A DNA stretch of 64,000 nucleotides, from positions 124,001-188,000 of the forward strand of contig NZ_JAGYHF010000005.1 of the NCBI RefSeq assembly GCF_018336155.1, read 5' to 3'. The stretch's first letter is position 1. Each line of letters opens with the position of its first letter. Position numbers and translations under genes: made by a program. The notes beneath the pieces were generated by a model, which was given only the letters and a program-made list of their open reading frames with translations, did not search any database and was not told where the DNA came from. Shown here piece after piece: positions 18,961 to 27,346 of this stretch. Source of the DNA: Pseudomonas rustica. GTDB lineage: Bacteria > Pseudomonadota > Gammaproteobacteria > Pseudomonadales > Pseudomonadaceae.

Positions 18961-19787
18961 GCAACGCAACCGTGAGCAAGATCGAAGTCAAAAACGTCTT
19001 CAAGATTTTCGGCAACCGCGCCAAGGATGCGCTGGCCATGGTCGGTCAGGGCAAGACCAAGGATCAGGTGTTGAGCGAAACCGGTTGCGTGGTCGGCGTT
19101 AACGACCTGTCGCTGAGCATCGGCACCGGCGAGATCTTCGTGATCATGGGCCTCTCGGGTTCGGGCAAGTCGACACTGGTGCGCCACTTCAACCGGCTGA
19201 TCGACCCAACCAGCGGCGCGATCCTTGTCGACGGCGTCGACATCCTGCAATACGACATGGAAGCCCTGCGCGAATTTCGCCGGCACAAGATCAGCATGGT
19301 GTTCCAGAGCTTCGGCCTGCTGCCGCACAAAACCGTACTCGACAACGTCGCCTACGGCTTGAAAGTGCGCGGCGAGAGCAAGCAAATGTGCGCAGAACGC
19401 GCGCTGCACTGGATCAACACCGTGGGCCTGAAGGGCTACGAAAACAAATACCCGCACCAGCTCTCCGGCGGCATGCGTCAGCGTGTTGGTCTGGCCCGGG
19501 CCTTGGCGGCAGACACCGACATCATCCTGATGGACGAAGCGTTCAGTGCCCTGGACCCGCTGATCCGCGCCGAGATGCAGGATCAGTTGCTGGAGCTGCA
19601 GAAGACGTTGCACAAGACCATCGTGTTTATCACCCACGACCTTGATGAGGCGGTGCGCATTGGTAACCGCATTGCGATTCTCAAGGATGGGCGGTTGATT
19701 CAGGTCGGCACGCCACGCGAGATTCTGCATTCGCCGGCGGATGAGTACGTTGACCGATTCGTTCAGCGGCGTGCGGCAGTAGTCTGA
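18957..19787 (+). CDS. hutV: ABC importer ATP-binding protein, ProV-like
   Basis: A 276-residue ATPase: Walker A GLSGSGKST near residue 65, Q-loop MVFQSFGLLPHKT, signature LSGGMRQRVGLARAL, Walker B DIILMDEAFSALDP and switch His in VFITHDLDEA. The N-terminal insertion KDALAMVGQGKTKDQVLSETG is typical of ProV/OpuAA-type subunits. It lacks the C-terminal CBS domains found in longer ProV proteins, so osmotic gating is unlikely. A family D palindrome follows directly, separating it from hutH1. Confidence 0.92.
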   Translation: MSNATVSKIEVKNVFKIFGNRAKDALAMVGQGKTKDQVLSETGCVVGVNDLSLSIGTGEIFVIMGLSGSGKSTLVRHFNRLIDPTSGAILVDGVDILQYDMEALREFRRHKISMVFQSFGLLPHKTVLDNVAYGLKVRGESKQMCAERALHWINTVGLKGYENKYPHQLSGGMRQRVGLARALAADTDIILMDEAFSALDPLIRAEMQDQLLELQKTLHKTIVFITHDLDEAVRIGNRIAILKDGRLIQVGTPREILHSPADEYVDRFVQRRAAVV

Positions 19788-19790
19788 CGC

Positions 19791-19909
19791 TCGTTCCCAC
19801 GCTCTGCGTGGGAATGCATCCCGTGACGCTCCGCGTCACACTGCACAGAGCAGAAATCGGGACGCGGAGCGTCCCAGGCGGCATTCCCACGCAGAGCGTG
19901 GGAACGATC
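19791..19909. repeat. Family D palindrome (about 119 bp) inside the hut gene run
   Basis: Outer arms CGTTCCCACGCTCTGCGTGG and its reverse complement each contain a smaller palindrome; inner arms GACGCTCCGCGTC repeat the pattern. The same element occurs at 25.4, 33.1 and 34.9 kb. It ends 18 bases before the hutH1 start. Confidence 0.85.
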
Positions 19910-19927
19910 TAGCTCAAGAGGTTTTAG

Positions 19928-21451
19928 ATGTCCCAGGCTGAAAAAATCGTTATCACCGGCGCTCCTCTGCGTTGGCAGGACGTGGTTGCTGTCGCCCGTC
20001 ACGGCGCTCAACTGGAGCTGTCGAGCGACACCTGGGCGCGCATCGAAAATGCCCAGGCCATCGTCCAGCGCATCGTCGCCAGCGGCGAGCGGGCCTATGG
20101 CGTCAACACCGGTCTGGGCGGTTTGTCCAACGTTTCCCTGAAAGACCAACAACTCAGCCAGCTCTCGCGCAACACTTTGCTCAGCCACGCTTGCGGCGTC
20201 GGCCCGGTACTCGCCGACGAGCAGACCCGCGCGATCATCTGTGCCGCCATTCACAACTACAGCCACGGCAAATCCGGCCTGCATCGCCGGGTCGTCGAAG
20301 GGCTGCTGGCGCTGCTCAATCGTGGCATCACCCCGCAAGTGCCGTCGCAAGGTTCAGTCGGCTATCTGACGCACATGGCGCACATCGGCATCACGCTGCT
20401 CGGCGTCGGCAACGTCAGCTATCGCGGGCAGATTATCTCCGCACAACAAGCGTTGGCCGAAGAAGGTCTGCAACCGGTGCAACTCGGGGCGAAAGACGGT
20501 TTGTGCCTGGTCAACGGCACGCCGTGCATGACCGGGCTCAGCTGTCTGGCGATTGCCGATGCCACGCGGCTGGTGCAATGGGCCGACGTCATCGGTGCGA
20601 TGAGTTTCGAAGCGCAGCGCGGTCAGATCGACGCCTTCGATGCCGAGATCATCGCGCTGAAACCGCATCCGGGCATGCAGCAGGTCGGCATCAATTTGCG
20701 CGCGTTGCTCGATGGCAGCGAAGTGATTGCGTCGAGCAAAGGCATTCGTACGCAGGATGCGCTGAGCATTCGTTCTATCCCGCAAGTACACGGCGCGGCG
20801 CGTGATCAACTCGACCATGCGATCAAGCAGATCGAAGCCGAACTCAACGGCTGCACCGACAACCCGCTGTTGCTGGGCACGCCGGATAATTTCCGGGTGA
20901 TGTCGCAAGCCAATCCGCACGGCCAATCGGTAGCGATGGCGGCGGATTTGCTGGCGATTGCCATGGCTGAAATCGGCTCGATCGCCGAGCGTCGCCTCGA
21001 TCGTCTGGTCAACCCGCACGTCAGCGGTTTGCCGGCATTTCTGGTGGCCAATCCGGGGGTGAACTCGGGGATGATGATCGTCCAATACGTCGCCGCGTCG
21101 CTGTGTGCGGAAAACCGCCAATTGGCGCAACCGGCGGTGCTCGACAACTACATCACTTCCGGTTTGCAGGAAGACCATCTGAGCATGGGCACCAACGCCG
21201 CGCTGAAGCTGCATCGCGCGCTGGAAAACTGCACGCAGATACTCGCCATCGAATATCTGCTGGCGGCGCAGGCGTTTGAATTCCTCAAGGTACAACGCTT
21301 CGGCGCCGGCACTGACCGCGCGTGGCGACTGCTGCGCGAAACGGTTCCGGCCTACGATCAGGATCGCTGGCTGGCGCCGGATATTGCCGCCGCCGCGAGC
21401 GTGTTGAAAAAACCGAATCTGCTGCACAACGTTCTATCGAATTTGCATTGA
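19928..21451 (+). CDS. hutH1: Histidase paralogue lacking the MIO tripeptide
   Basis: A 507-residue member of the aromatic amino-acid lyase family. Folded landmarks are kept: YGVNTGLGG (Y57), LLSHACGVG, VNGTPCMTG, NPLLLGTP and QEDHLSMG. The catalytic loop is different. HutH2 has [15 protein letters not shown], whereas this protein has GSVG (142-145) followed at once by YLTHMAH, so the Ala-Ser-Gly that cyclises to the MIO electrophile is absent. QDPYSLR is QDALSIR and GNFHAEPVA is ANPHGQSVA. The reading frame is intact and codon use normal, so it is not simply decayed. It cannot act as a standard MIO histidase; its real activity, if any, is unknown. Confidence 0.85.
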   Translation: MSQAEKIVITGAPLRWQDVVAVARHGAQLELSSDTWARIENAQAIVQRIVASGERAYGVNTGLGGLSNVSLKDQQLSQLSRNTLLSHACGVGPVLADEQTRAIICAAIHNYSHGKSGLHRRVVEGLLALLNRGITPQVPSQGSVGYLTHMAHIGITLLGVGNVSYRGQIISAQQALAEEGLQPVQLGAKDGLCLVNGTPCMTGLSCLAIADATRLVQWADVIGAMSFEAQRGQIDAFDAEIIALKPHPGMQQVGINLRALLDGSEVIASSKGIRTQDALSIRSIPQVHGAARDQLDHAIKQIEAELNGCTDNPLLLGTPDNFRVMSQANPHGQSVAMAADLLAIAMAEIGSIAERRLDRLVNPHVSGLPAFLVANPGVNSGMMIVQYVAASLCAENRQLAQPAVLDNYITSGLQEDHLSMGTNAALKLHRALENCTQILAIEYLLAAQAFEFLKVQRFGAGTDRAWRLLRETVPAYDQDRWLAPDIAAAASVLKKPNLLHNVLSNLH

Positions 21452-21569
21452 AAAACTACCCTGCCAGCGTGCCAAGGCGCCGGATGCCCACAAGGCTGAA
21501 AGCGACGGATAACGGAATGCTCCGGAGCGAATGGCAAGTTAATAACAAACTCTCAAAAGGAGCATTTAA
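21452..21569 (+). other. hutH1-hutH2 gap with possible coding scar
   Basis: In related P. fluorescens strains, as I recall, a histidine permease gene (hutTh) sits between hutH1 and hutH2. Here only 118 bases remain. One frame (from 21454) reads as a GC3-rich tail ending in RAKAPDAHKAESDG and TAA at about 21511, which could be the last codons of a deleted gene. The final part (AAAAGGAG) is the hutH2 ribosome site. Low certainty. Confidence 0.35.
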
Positions 21570-23102
21570 ATGACTGCGCTGAACCTGATTCCCGGCCAAC
21601 TGAGCCTGGCCCAACTGCGTGACGTCTACCAGAACCCGGTCAAGCTGACGCTCGACAACAGCGCCTCGGCGCAGATCGAAGCCAGCGTCGCTTGCGTCGA
21701 GCAGATCCTCGCCGAGAACCGCACTGCCTACGGCATCAACACCGGTTTCGGCCTGCTGGCCTCGACGCGCATCGCCAGCGAAGACCTGGAAAACCTGCAG
21801 CGCTCGCTGGTGTTGTCCCACGCCGCCGGTGTTGGCGTGCCGATCAGCGATGAGCTGGTGCGTCTGGTCATGGTGCTCAAGGTCAACAGCCTCAGCCGTG
21901 GTTTCTCCGGTATTCGCCGCGTGGTGATCGATGCGCTGATCGCGTTGATCAATGCCGAGGTTTATCCGCACATTCCGTTGAAAGGTTCGGTGGGTGCGTC
22001 GGGCGATCTGGCGCCGTTGGCGCACATGTCGCTGGTGCTGCTGGGCGAGGGCAAGGCACGCTACAAAGGCGAGTGGATGGAAGCGGTTGAAGCGCTGAAA
22101 GTCGCGGGTCTGACGCCGCTGACGTTGGCAGCGAAAGAAGGTCTGGCGCTGCTCAACGGTACTCAGGTTTCCACCGCGTTCGCGCTGCGTGGGTTGTTTG
22201 AAGGTGAAGATTTGTTTGCCGGCGCGTTGGCGCTGGGCGGTCTGACGGTTGAAGCGGTTTTGGGTTCGCGTTCGCCGTTCGATGCACGCATTCATGCGGC
22301 GCGTGGCCAGAAAGGTCAGATCGATGCGGCTGCGGCTTATCGTGATCTGCTCGGTGAGCGCAGTGAAGTCTCCGATTCGCATCAGAATTGCGAAAAGGTT
22401 CAGGATCCGTACTCGCTGCGCTGCCAGCCGCAAGTCATGGGCGCCTGCCTGACCCAGTTCCGTCAGGCCGCTGAAGTGCTGGCGGTTGAGGCCAACGCGG
22501 TTTCCGATAACCCGTTGGTGTTTGCCGCTGAAGGCGACGTGATCTCTGGCGGTAACTTCCACGCCGAACCGGTGGCCATGGCCGCTGACAACATGGCATT
22601 GGCCATTGCCGAAATCGGCTCGCTGAGCGAACGCCGCATCTCGCTGATGATGGACAAGCACATGTCGCAACTGCCGCCGTTCCTGGTGGCCAATGGCGGC
22701 GTGAACTCCGGATTCATGATTGCGCAGGTGACCGCAGCGGCGCTGGCCAGCGAGAACAAAGCGTTGTCGCATCCGCATTCGGTGGACAGTCTGCCGACCT
22801 CGGCTAACCAGGAAGACCACGTTTCCATGGCGCCGGCGGCGGGCAAGCGTTTGTGGGAAATGGCCGAAAACACCCGGGGGATTCTCGCGGTGGAATGGCT
22901 GGCGGCGGTGCAGGGGCTGGATCTGCGTAACGGTCTGAAGACCTCGGCGAAGCTGGAACAGGCGCGAGCGATTCTGCGTAAGGAAGTGCCGTTTTACGAG
23001 AAAGACCGGTTCTTCGCGCCAGATATCAATGCGGCGACTGAGTTGTTGGCTTCGCGCTGCCTGACCGAGCTGGTTCCGGCGAAGCTGCTGCCTAGTTTGT
23101 AA
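21570..23102 (+). CDS. hutH2: Histidine ammonia-lyase (histidase)
   Basis: A 510-residue cytosolic enzyme that removes ammonia from L-histidine to give trans-urocanate, the first step of the pathway. The MIO-forming Ala-Ser-Gly is present at 143-145 within [14 protein letters not shown]. Other active-site stretches are also intact: [40 protein letters not shown] and QEDHVSMAP. The ribosome site AAAAGGAG precedes the ATG. This is the functional histidase of the window. A family C element and then hutI follow. Confidence 0.97.
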   Translation: MTALNLIPGQLSLAQLRDVYQNPVKLTLDNSASAQIEASVACVEQILAENRTAYGINTGFGLLASTRIASEDLENLQRSLVLSHAAGVGVPISDELVRLVMVLKVNSLSRGFSGIRRVVIDALIALINAEVYPHIPLKGSVGASGDLAPLAHMSLVLLGEGKARYKGEWMEAVEALKVAGLTPLTLAAKEGLALLNGTQVSTAFALRGLFEGEDLFAGALALGGLTVEAVLGSRSPFDARIHAARGQKGQIDAAAAYRDLLGERSEVSDSHQNCEKVQDPYSLRCQPQVMGACLTQFRQAAEVLAVEANAVSDNPLVFAAEGDVISGGNFHAEPVAMAADNMALAIAEIGSLSERRISLMMDKHMSQLPPFLVANGGVNSGFMIAQVTAAALASENKALSHPHSVDSLPTSANQEDHVSMAPAAGKRLWEMAENTRGILAVEWLAAVQGLDLRNGLKTSAKLEQARAILRKEVPFYEKDRFFAPDINAATELLASRCLTELVPAKLLPSL

Positions 23103-23143
23103 TTGGATTTTCAGGGGGAGCTTCGTCGTTGCTGAAATCGCCC

Positions 23144-23305
23144 CCCCTCACCCCAGCCCTCTCCCCCAAGGGGGAGAGGGGGAAGGGAGCCGACCTTCAT
23201 CGTTTTCAGAACCTGAGTTCGGCTCAGAACTTTCAGGTCGGTGTACCTCGACAGAACAACCCGGTCAGTCCCCTCTCCCTCCGGGAGAGGGCTAGGGTGA
23301 GGGGC
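23144..23305. repeat. Family C long nested palindrome between hutH2 and hutI
   Basis: Left outer arm CCCCTCACCCCAGCCCTCTC and right outer arm GAGAGGGCTAGGGTGAGGGG, with an inner imperfect pair (gccgacctt... / ...caggtcggtg). It interrupts the hut gene run. The rest of the 246-base gap contains only the hutI leader. Confidence 0.85.
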
Positions 23306-23348
23306 TTTTAGAGGCCACCCACCAAACCAACCCCAACGGAGGCCAACA

Positions 23349-24554
23349 GTGAAAACCCTCTGGCAACACTGCCACGTCGCAACCATGGCGCAAGGCGTCT
23401 ACTCGATCATCGAGGATGCGGCCATCGTGACGTCCGGTGCGCACATCGAGTGGATCGGCCCGCGCAATCAACTGCCGTCCGGCGAATACCCGGCGGTCAA
23501 TGATCTGCAAGGCGCGTGGGTCACCCCCGGCCTGATCGACTGCCACACCCACACGGTGTTCGGCGGCAACCGCAGCGGCGAATTTGAAAAGCGTCTGCAA
23601 GGCGTCAGCTATGCCGAGATCGCGGCGTCCGGCGGCGGCATCGCCAGCACCGTGCGCGCTACGCGTGAAGCGACGGAAGACGAGCTGTTCGCCAGCGCCG
23701 CCAAACGCCTGAAAAGCCTGATGCGCGACGGCGTGACCACGGTCGAAATGAAATCCGGCTACGGCCTCGATCTGGTCAACGAACGCAAAATCCTCCGGGT
23801 CATCCGTCGCCTCGAAAAACAGCTGCCGATCAGCGTGCGCAGCACTTGTCTGGCCGCCCACGCACTGCCGCCGGAGTACAAGGATCGCGCGGACGATTAC
23901 ATCGATCTGGTCTGCAACGAAATGCTCCCCGCGCTCGCCGCCGAAGGTCTGGTCGATGCCGTGGATGCGTTCTGCGAATACCTGGCCTTCTCGCCGGAGC
24001 AGGTCGAGCGCGTGTTTATCGCCGCGCAACAACTCGGTCTGCCGGTGAAGCTGCACGCCGAACAATTGTCCTCGCTGCACGGCTCCAGCCTCGCCGCGCG
24101 CTACAAGGCGTTGTCTGCCGATCATCTGGAGTTCATGGACGAGGCCGACGCCATCGCCATGGCCGAAGCCGATACCGTCGCCGTGCTGCTGCCGGGCGCG
24201 TTCTACTTTCTGCGCGAAACCCAGTTGCCGCCAATGGACGCCCTGCGCAAGCACAAGGTGAAAATCGCCATTGCCAGCGACCTCAACCCCGGCACTTCGC
24301 CGGCGCTGTCGTTGCGGCTGATGCTGAACATGGCCTGCACCTGTTTCCGCATGACCCCGGAAGAGGCCCTGGCCGGTGCGACGATTCATGCCGCGCAAGC
24401 ACTGGGCATGGCCGACACTCACGGTTCGCTGGAAGTCGGCAAGGTTGCGGATTTCGTCGCCTGGCACATCGATCGTCCGGCGGATCTGGCCTATTGGCTC
24501 GGTGGTGATCTGGACAAACGCGTCGTCCGTCACGGCGTCGAATCAAGTCTGTAG
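23349..24554 (+). CDS. hutI: Imidazolonepropionase
   Basis: A 401-residue amidohydrolase that opens 4-imidazolone-5-propionate to N-formimino-L-glutamate, the third step of histidine degradation. Metal-binding HxH is at H66/H68 ([15 protein letters not shown]). [17 protein letters not shown] and the C-terminal [10 protein letters not shown] stretch are family-typical. The GTG start is preceded by GGAGGCCAAC. hutG begins 10 bases after its stop, with GTAGGAG at the junction serving as the hutG ribosome site. Confidence 0.97.
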   Translation: MKTLWQHCHVATMAQGVYSIIEDAAIVTSGAHIEWIGPRNQLPSGEYPAVNDLQGAWVTPGLIDCHTHTVFGGNRSGEFEKRLQGVSYAEIAASGGGIASTVRATREATEDELFASAAKRLKSLMRDGVTTVEMKSGYGLDLVNERKILRVIRRLEKQLPISVRSTCLAAHALPPEYKDRADDYIDLVCNEMLPALAAEGLVDAVDAFCEYLAFSPEQVERVFIAAQQLGLPVKLHAEQLSSLHGSSLAARYKALSADHLEFMDEADAIAMAEADTVAVLLPGAFYFLRETQLPPMDALRKHKVKIAIASDLNPGTSPALSLRLMLNMACTCFRMTPEEALAGATIHAAQALGMADTHGSLEVGKVADFVAWHIDRPADLAYWLGGDLDKRVVRHGVESSL

Positions 24555-24564
24555 GAGAGCGGTT

Positions 24565-25368
24565 GTGGATAAGGTTCTGAACTTCAAACAAGGTCGCGTG
24601 CCGTTGCTGATCAGCATGCCTCACGCTGGCGTGCGCCTGACGCCGGCGGTGGAAGCCGGGTTGATCCCTGACGCGAAAAGCCTGCCGGACACTGACTGGC
24701 ACATTCCGCAGCTGTACGACTTTGCCGAAGAGCTGGGCGCGAGCACGTTGGCGGCTGAGTATTCACGATTCGTCATCGATCTGAATCGACCGTCCGACGA
24801 TAAGCCGCTATACGCCGGGGCGACCACCGGGCTGTACCCGGCGACGTTGTTCGATGGCATTCCATTGTTTCGCGAAGGGCACGAGCCGTCGAAGGAGGAA
24901 CGCGCGACGTATCTGGAGCAGATCTGGACGCCGTATCACCGCACCCTGCAAGAAGAGTTGGCGCGATTGAAGGCCGAGTTCGGCTACGCGTTGCTGTTCG
25001 ATGCGCACTCGATCCGTTCGATCATCCCGCACCTGTTCGACGGCAAGCTGCCGGACTTCAACCTCGGCACCTTCAACGGCGCCAGTTGTGATCCGCAACT
25101 GGCCAGTCAGCTCGAAGCAATCTGCGCCGGCCACAGCCACTACAGCCATGTGCTCAACGGCCGCTTCAAGGGCGGTCACATCACCCGGCATTACGGCACC
25201 CCGGCCGAGAACATCCACGCGGTGCAACTGGAGTTGTGCCAGAGCACCTACATGGAAGAGTTCGAACCGTTCCGCTACCGCGCCGACCTGGCCGAGCCGA
25301 CGCAAGTCGTGCTCAAGGAACTGCTACAAGGCTATCTAGCCTGGGCAAAGTCTCACTACACCGGCTGA
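24565..25368 (+). CDS. hutG: N-formylglutamate amidohydrolase
   Basis: A 267-residue enzyme that hydrolyses N-formyl-L-glutamate to glutamate and formate, the last step of the HutF branch. Family landmarks are ISMPHAGVRLTP, SRFVIDLNRPSDDK, LLFDAHSIRS and GGHITRHYGTP, with acidic and histidine metal ligands. The GTG at 24565 with AGGAG 7 bases upstream is the supported start; a longer in-frame reading would overlap hutI. It is the last gene of the hut locus. Confidence 0.95.
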   Translation: MDKVLNFKQGRVPLLISMPHAGVRLTPAVEAGLIPDAKSLPDTDWHIPQLYDFAEELGASTLAAEYSRFVIDLNRPSDDKPLYAGATTGLYPATLFDGIPLFREGHEPSKEERATYLEQIWTPYHRTLQEELARLKAEFGYALLFDAHSIRSIIPHLFDGKLPDFNLGTFNGASCDPQLASQLEAICAGHSHYSHVLNGRFKGGHITRHYGTPAENIHAVQLELCQSTYMEEFEPFRYRADLAEPTQVVLKELLQGYLAWAKSHYTG

Positions 25369-25375
25369 TCCACCC

Positions 25376-25508
25376 TTGTAGGAGCTGCCGAAGGCTGCGA
25401 TCTTTTGATCGTTCCCACGCTCCGCGTGGGAATGCCTCTTGGGACGCTCCGCGTCCAGTGACGCGGAGCGTCACGGGCTGCATTCCCACGCAGAGCGTGG
25501 GAACGATC
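25376..25508. repeat. Half family A REP followed by a family D palindrome
   Basis: Bases 25376-25404 are a single family A arm (TGTAGGAGCTGCCGAAGGCT...) without its partner. It runs directly into a full family D element (25408-25508) whose outer arms are GATCGTTCCCACGCTCCGCG and its near reverse complement. The remaining 110 bases to pip show only a leader. Confidence 0.85.
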
Positions 25509-25619
25509 AACGATCAGGCTCCGGAGCATGCTCATTGACGTAAATCGGGTTTATGATGCCCAACGGCAGAATAATAGAAGTCCCCCCAGGGATGACCTCG
25601 ACCCCTTACGGAGCGCGCA

Positions 25620-26591
25620 ATGCAGACTTTGTTTCCGCAGATCAAACCTCACGCCCGGCACGATCTGGCTGTCGATGACACCCACACGCTGTACGTCGAC
25701 GAAAGCGGTTCACCCGAGGGTTTGCCGGTTGTGTTCATTCACGGTGGCCCCGGCGCCGGTTGCGACGCGCAGAGCCGGCGCTATTTCGATCCGAATCTGT
25801 ATCGCATTGTCACTTTCGATCAGCGCGGTTGCGGTCGCTCCACGCCGCACGCCAGTCTGGAAAACAACACCACCTGGGATCTGGTCGCCGACCTTGAGCG
25901 CATCCGTAAACACCTGGGCATCGAAAAATGGGTGCTGTTCGGTGGCTCGTGGGGTTCGACGCTGGCGCTGGCCTACGCGCAAACTCACCCGGAACGTGTT
26001 CATGGTCTGATCCTGCGTGGGATCTTTCTCTGCCGTCCGCAGGAAATCGAGTGGTTCTATCAGGCCGGTGCCAGCCGTCTGTTCCCCGATTACTGGCAGG
26101 ACTACATCGCGCCGATCCCGCTGGACGAGCGCGACGATCTGCTCAGCGCTTTCCACAAACGCCTGATCGGCAACGACCAGATTGCGCAGATGCACGCGGC
26201 CAAAGCCTGGTCGACGTGGGAAGGGCGCACCGCGACCCTGCGGCCGAACCCGCTGGTGGTCGATCGTTTCTCCGAGCCGCAGCGCGCGCTGTCGATTGCA
26301 CGGATCGAATGCCACTATTTCACCAACAACGCGTTCCTTGAACCGAACCAGTTGATTCGCGACATGGGCAAGATCGCGCATTTGCCGGGCGTGATCATTC
26401 ACGGTCGTTATGACGTGATCTGCCCGCTCGACAATGCCTGGGAACTGCATCAAGCCTGGCCGAACAGTGAATTGCAGGTGATCCGCGACGCCGGCCACGC
26501 CGCCTCCGAACCGGGCATCACCGATGCACTGGTGCGCGCGGCCGGCAACATGGCGCGACGCCTGCTCGACCTGCCGCCCGAAGAAGCATGA
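25620..26591 (+). CDS. pip: Proline iminopeptidase
   Basis: A 323-residue alpha/beta-hydrolase that removes N-terminal proline from peptides in the cytosol. The oxyanion HGGPGAG motif is near residue 41, the nucleophile elbow is [13 protein letters not shown] near 107, the acid lies in [12 protein letters not shown] and the His in [11 protein letters not shown], giving a complete Ser-Asp-His triad. The cap domain shows family-typical [12 protein letters not shown]. Its stop overlaps the dtd start by four bases, so the two are cotranscribed. Confidence 0.95.
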   Translation: MQTLFPQIKPHARHDLAVDDTHTLYVDESGSPEGLPVVFIHGGPGAGCDAQSRRYFDPNLYRIVTFDQRGCGRSTPHASLENNTTWDLVADLERIRKHLGIEKWVLFGGSWGSTLALAYAQTHPERVHGLILRGIFLCRPQEIEWFYQAGASRLFPDYWQDYIAPIPLDERDDLLSAFHKRLIGNDQIAQMHAAKAWSTWEGRTATLRPNPLVVDRFSEPQRALSIARIECHYFTNNAFLEPNQLIRDMGKIAHLPGVIIHGRYDVICPLDNAWELHQAWPNSELQVIRDAGHAASEPGITDALVRAAGNMARRLLDLPPEEA

Positions 26592-27025
26592 AGGGCCTTT
26601 TGCAGCGCGTCAGTAACGCGCGGGTCGAAGTGGCAGGCGAGGTGGTAGGCGCGGTCGATCAAGGTTTGCTGGTGCTGGTGGCGGTCGAACCCGACGACAC
26701 GCGTGCCAGCGCCGACAAACTTCTGCATAAGCTGCTTAACTATCGGGTATTCAGCGACGCCGAGGGCAAGATGAACTTGTCCCTGGCGGATGTTGGCGGC
26801 GGGTTGCTGCTGGTCTCTCAGTTCACCCTCGCAGCCGACACCAGGAGCGGGTTGCGCCCGGGTTTTTCCAGCGCAGCACCTCCGGCCCTGGGCGAGGAAT
26901 TGTTCGACTATCTATTAGGCAAAGCGAAACAGATGCATGGCACTGTGGCATCAGGTAGATTCGGCGCGGATATGCAGGTGCACCTGGTCAATGATGGCCC
27001 GGTAACCTTCCTGTTACAGACCTGA
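26588..27025 (+). CDS. dtd: D-aminoacyl-tRNA deacylase
   Basis: A 145-residue homodimeric enzyme that hydrolyses D-aminoacyl-tRNAs (and Gly-tRNA-Ala), proofreading translation. The two active-site motifs are present: SQFTLAADT near residue 79 and [10 protein letters not shown] at the C-terminus, which carries the cross-subunit Gly-cisPro. Length is exactly that of the family. The ATG overlaps the pip stop (ATGA). The pip-dtd pair next to opgG is also found in P. aeruginosa, as I recall. Confidence 0.96.
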   Translation: MKGLLQRVSNARVEVAGEVVGAVDQGLLVLVAVEPDDTRASADKLLHKLLNYRVFSDAEGKMNLSLADVGGGLLLVSQFTLAADTRSGLRPGFSSAAPPALGEELFDYLLGKAKQMHGTVASGRFGADMQVHLVNDGPVTFLLQT

Positions 27026-27346
27026 AAGCGCTTGAAACATCTTTTTAAGGGCGTTTCGACTGAAAACAGGCATTTTTCGCGATAAATACTTGGTTACCCC
27101 CGATGCTTTGTCATGCGGGCTACTAGATAATCGCGCGCTACGGGGATCAGCGTTCGTTGGTCCGTTTTGACTTAGGTAGAGACTTGTCCGGAGCCGATTG
27201 GGGAATCATTTTGCCCCAGCGGAGTCGGAACAATGCTCGCCAACTTGGCAAGAGTGTTCTGGAAGGTCGGTTTTTCACTGCCGAAAACCCTACAGGCACT
27301 TCATCTGGCCGTTGGTTTATTGATCTGTTTTCGGCGAGGGTTGCTC
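27026..27346 (+). other. Leader and promoter region of opgG
   Basis: A 321-base gap without a supportable gene. An imperfect hairpin (CCGATTGGGG at 27194-27203 pairing with CCCCAGCGG at 27214-27222) lies in the probable 5' leader. An in-frame reading from the ATG at 27233 into opgG exists, but the GTG at 27347 fits the protein better. I could not assign a convincing promoter. Confidence 0.5.

Noticed and set aside
19928..21451. hutH1 as a frameshifted or decaying pseudogene
   Set aside because: The frame is open over the full normal length, codon use matches neighbours, and the three-residue loss is in frame, so I report it as an altered protein.
24376..24564. Longer hutG reading starting inside hutI
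   Set aside because: The added residues overlap hutI coding sequence, and the GTG at 24565 has AGGAG at good distance.
27233..27346. N-terminal extension or short upstream peptide of opgG
   Set aside because: The extension is hydrophobic but would put a second membrane-like stretch before the proper signal peptide, and the GTG at 27347 has a better ribosome site.
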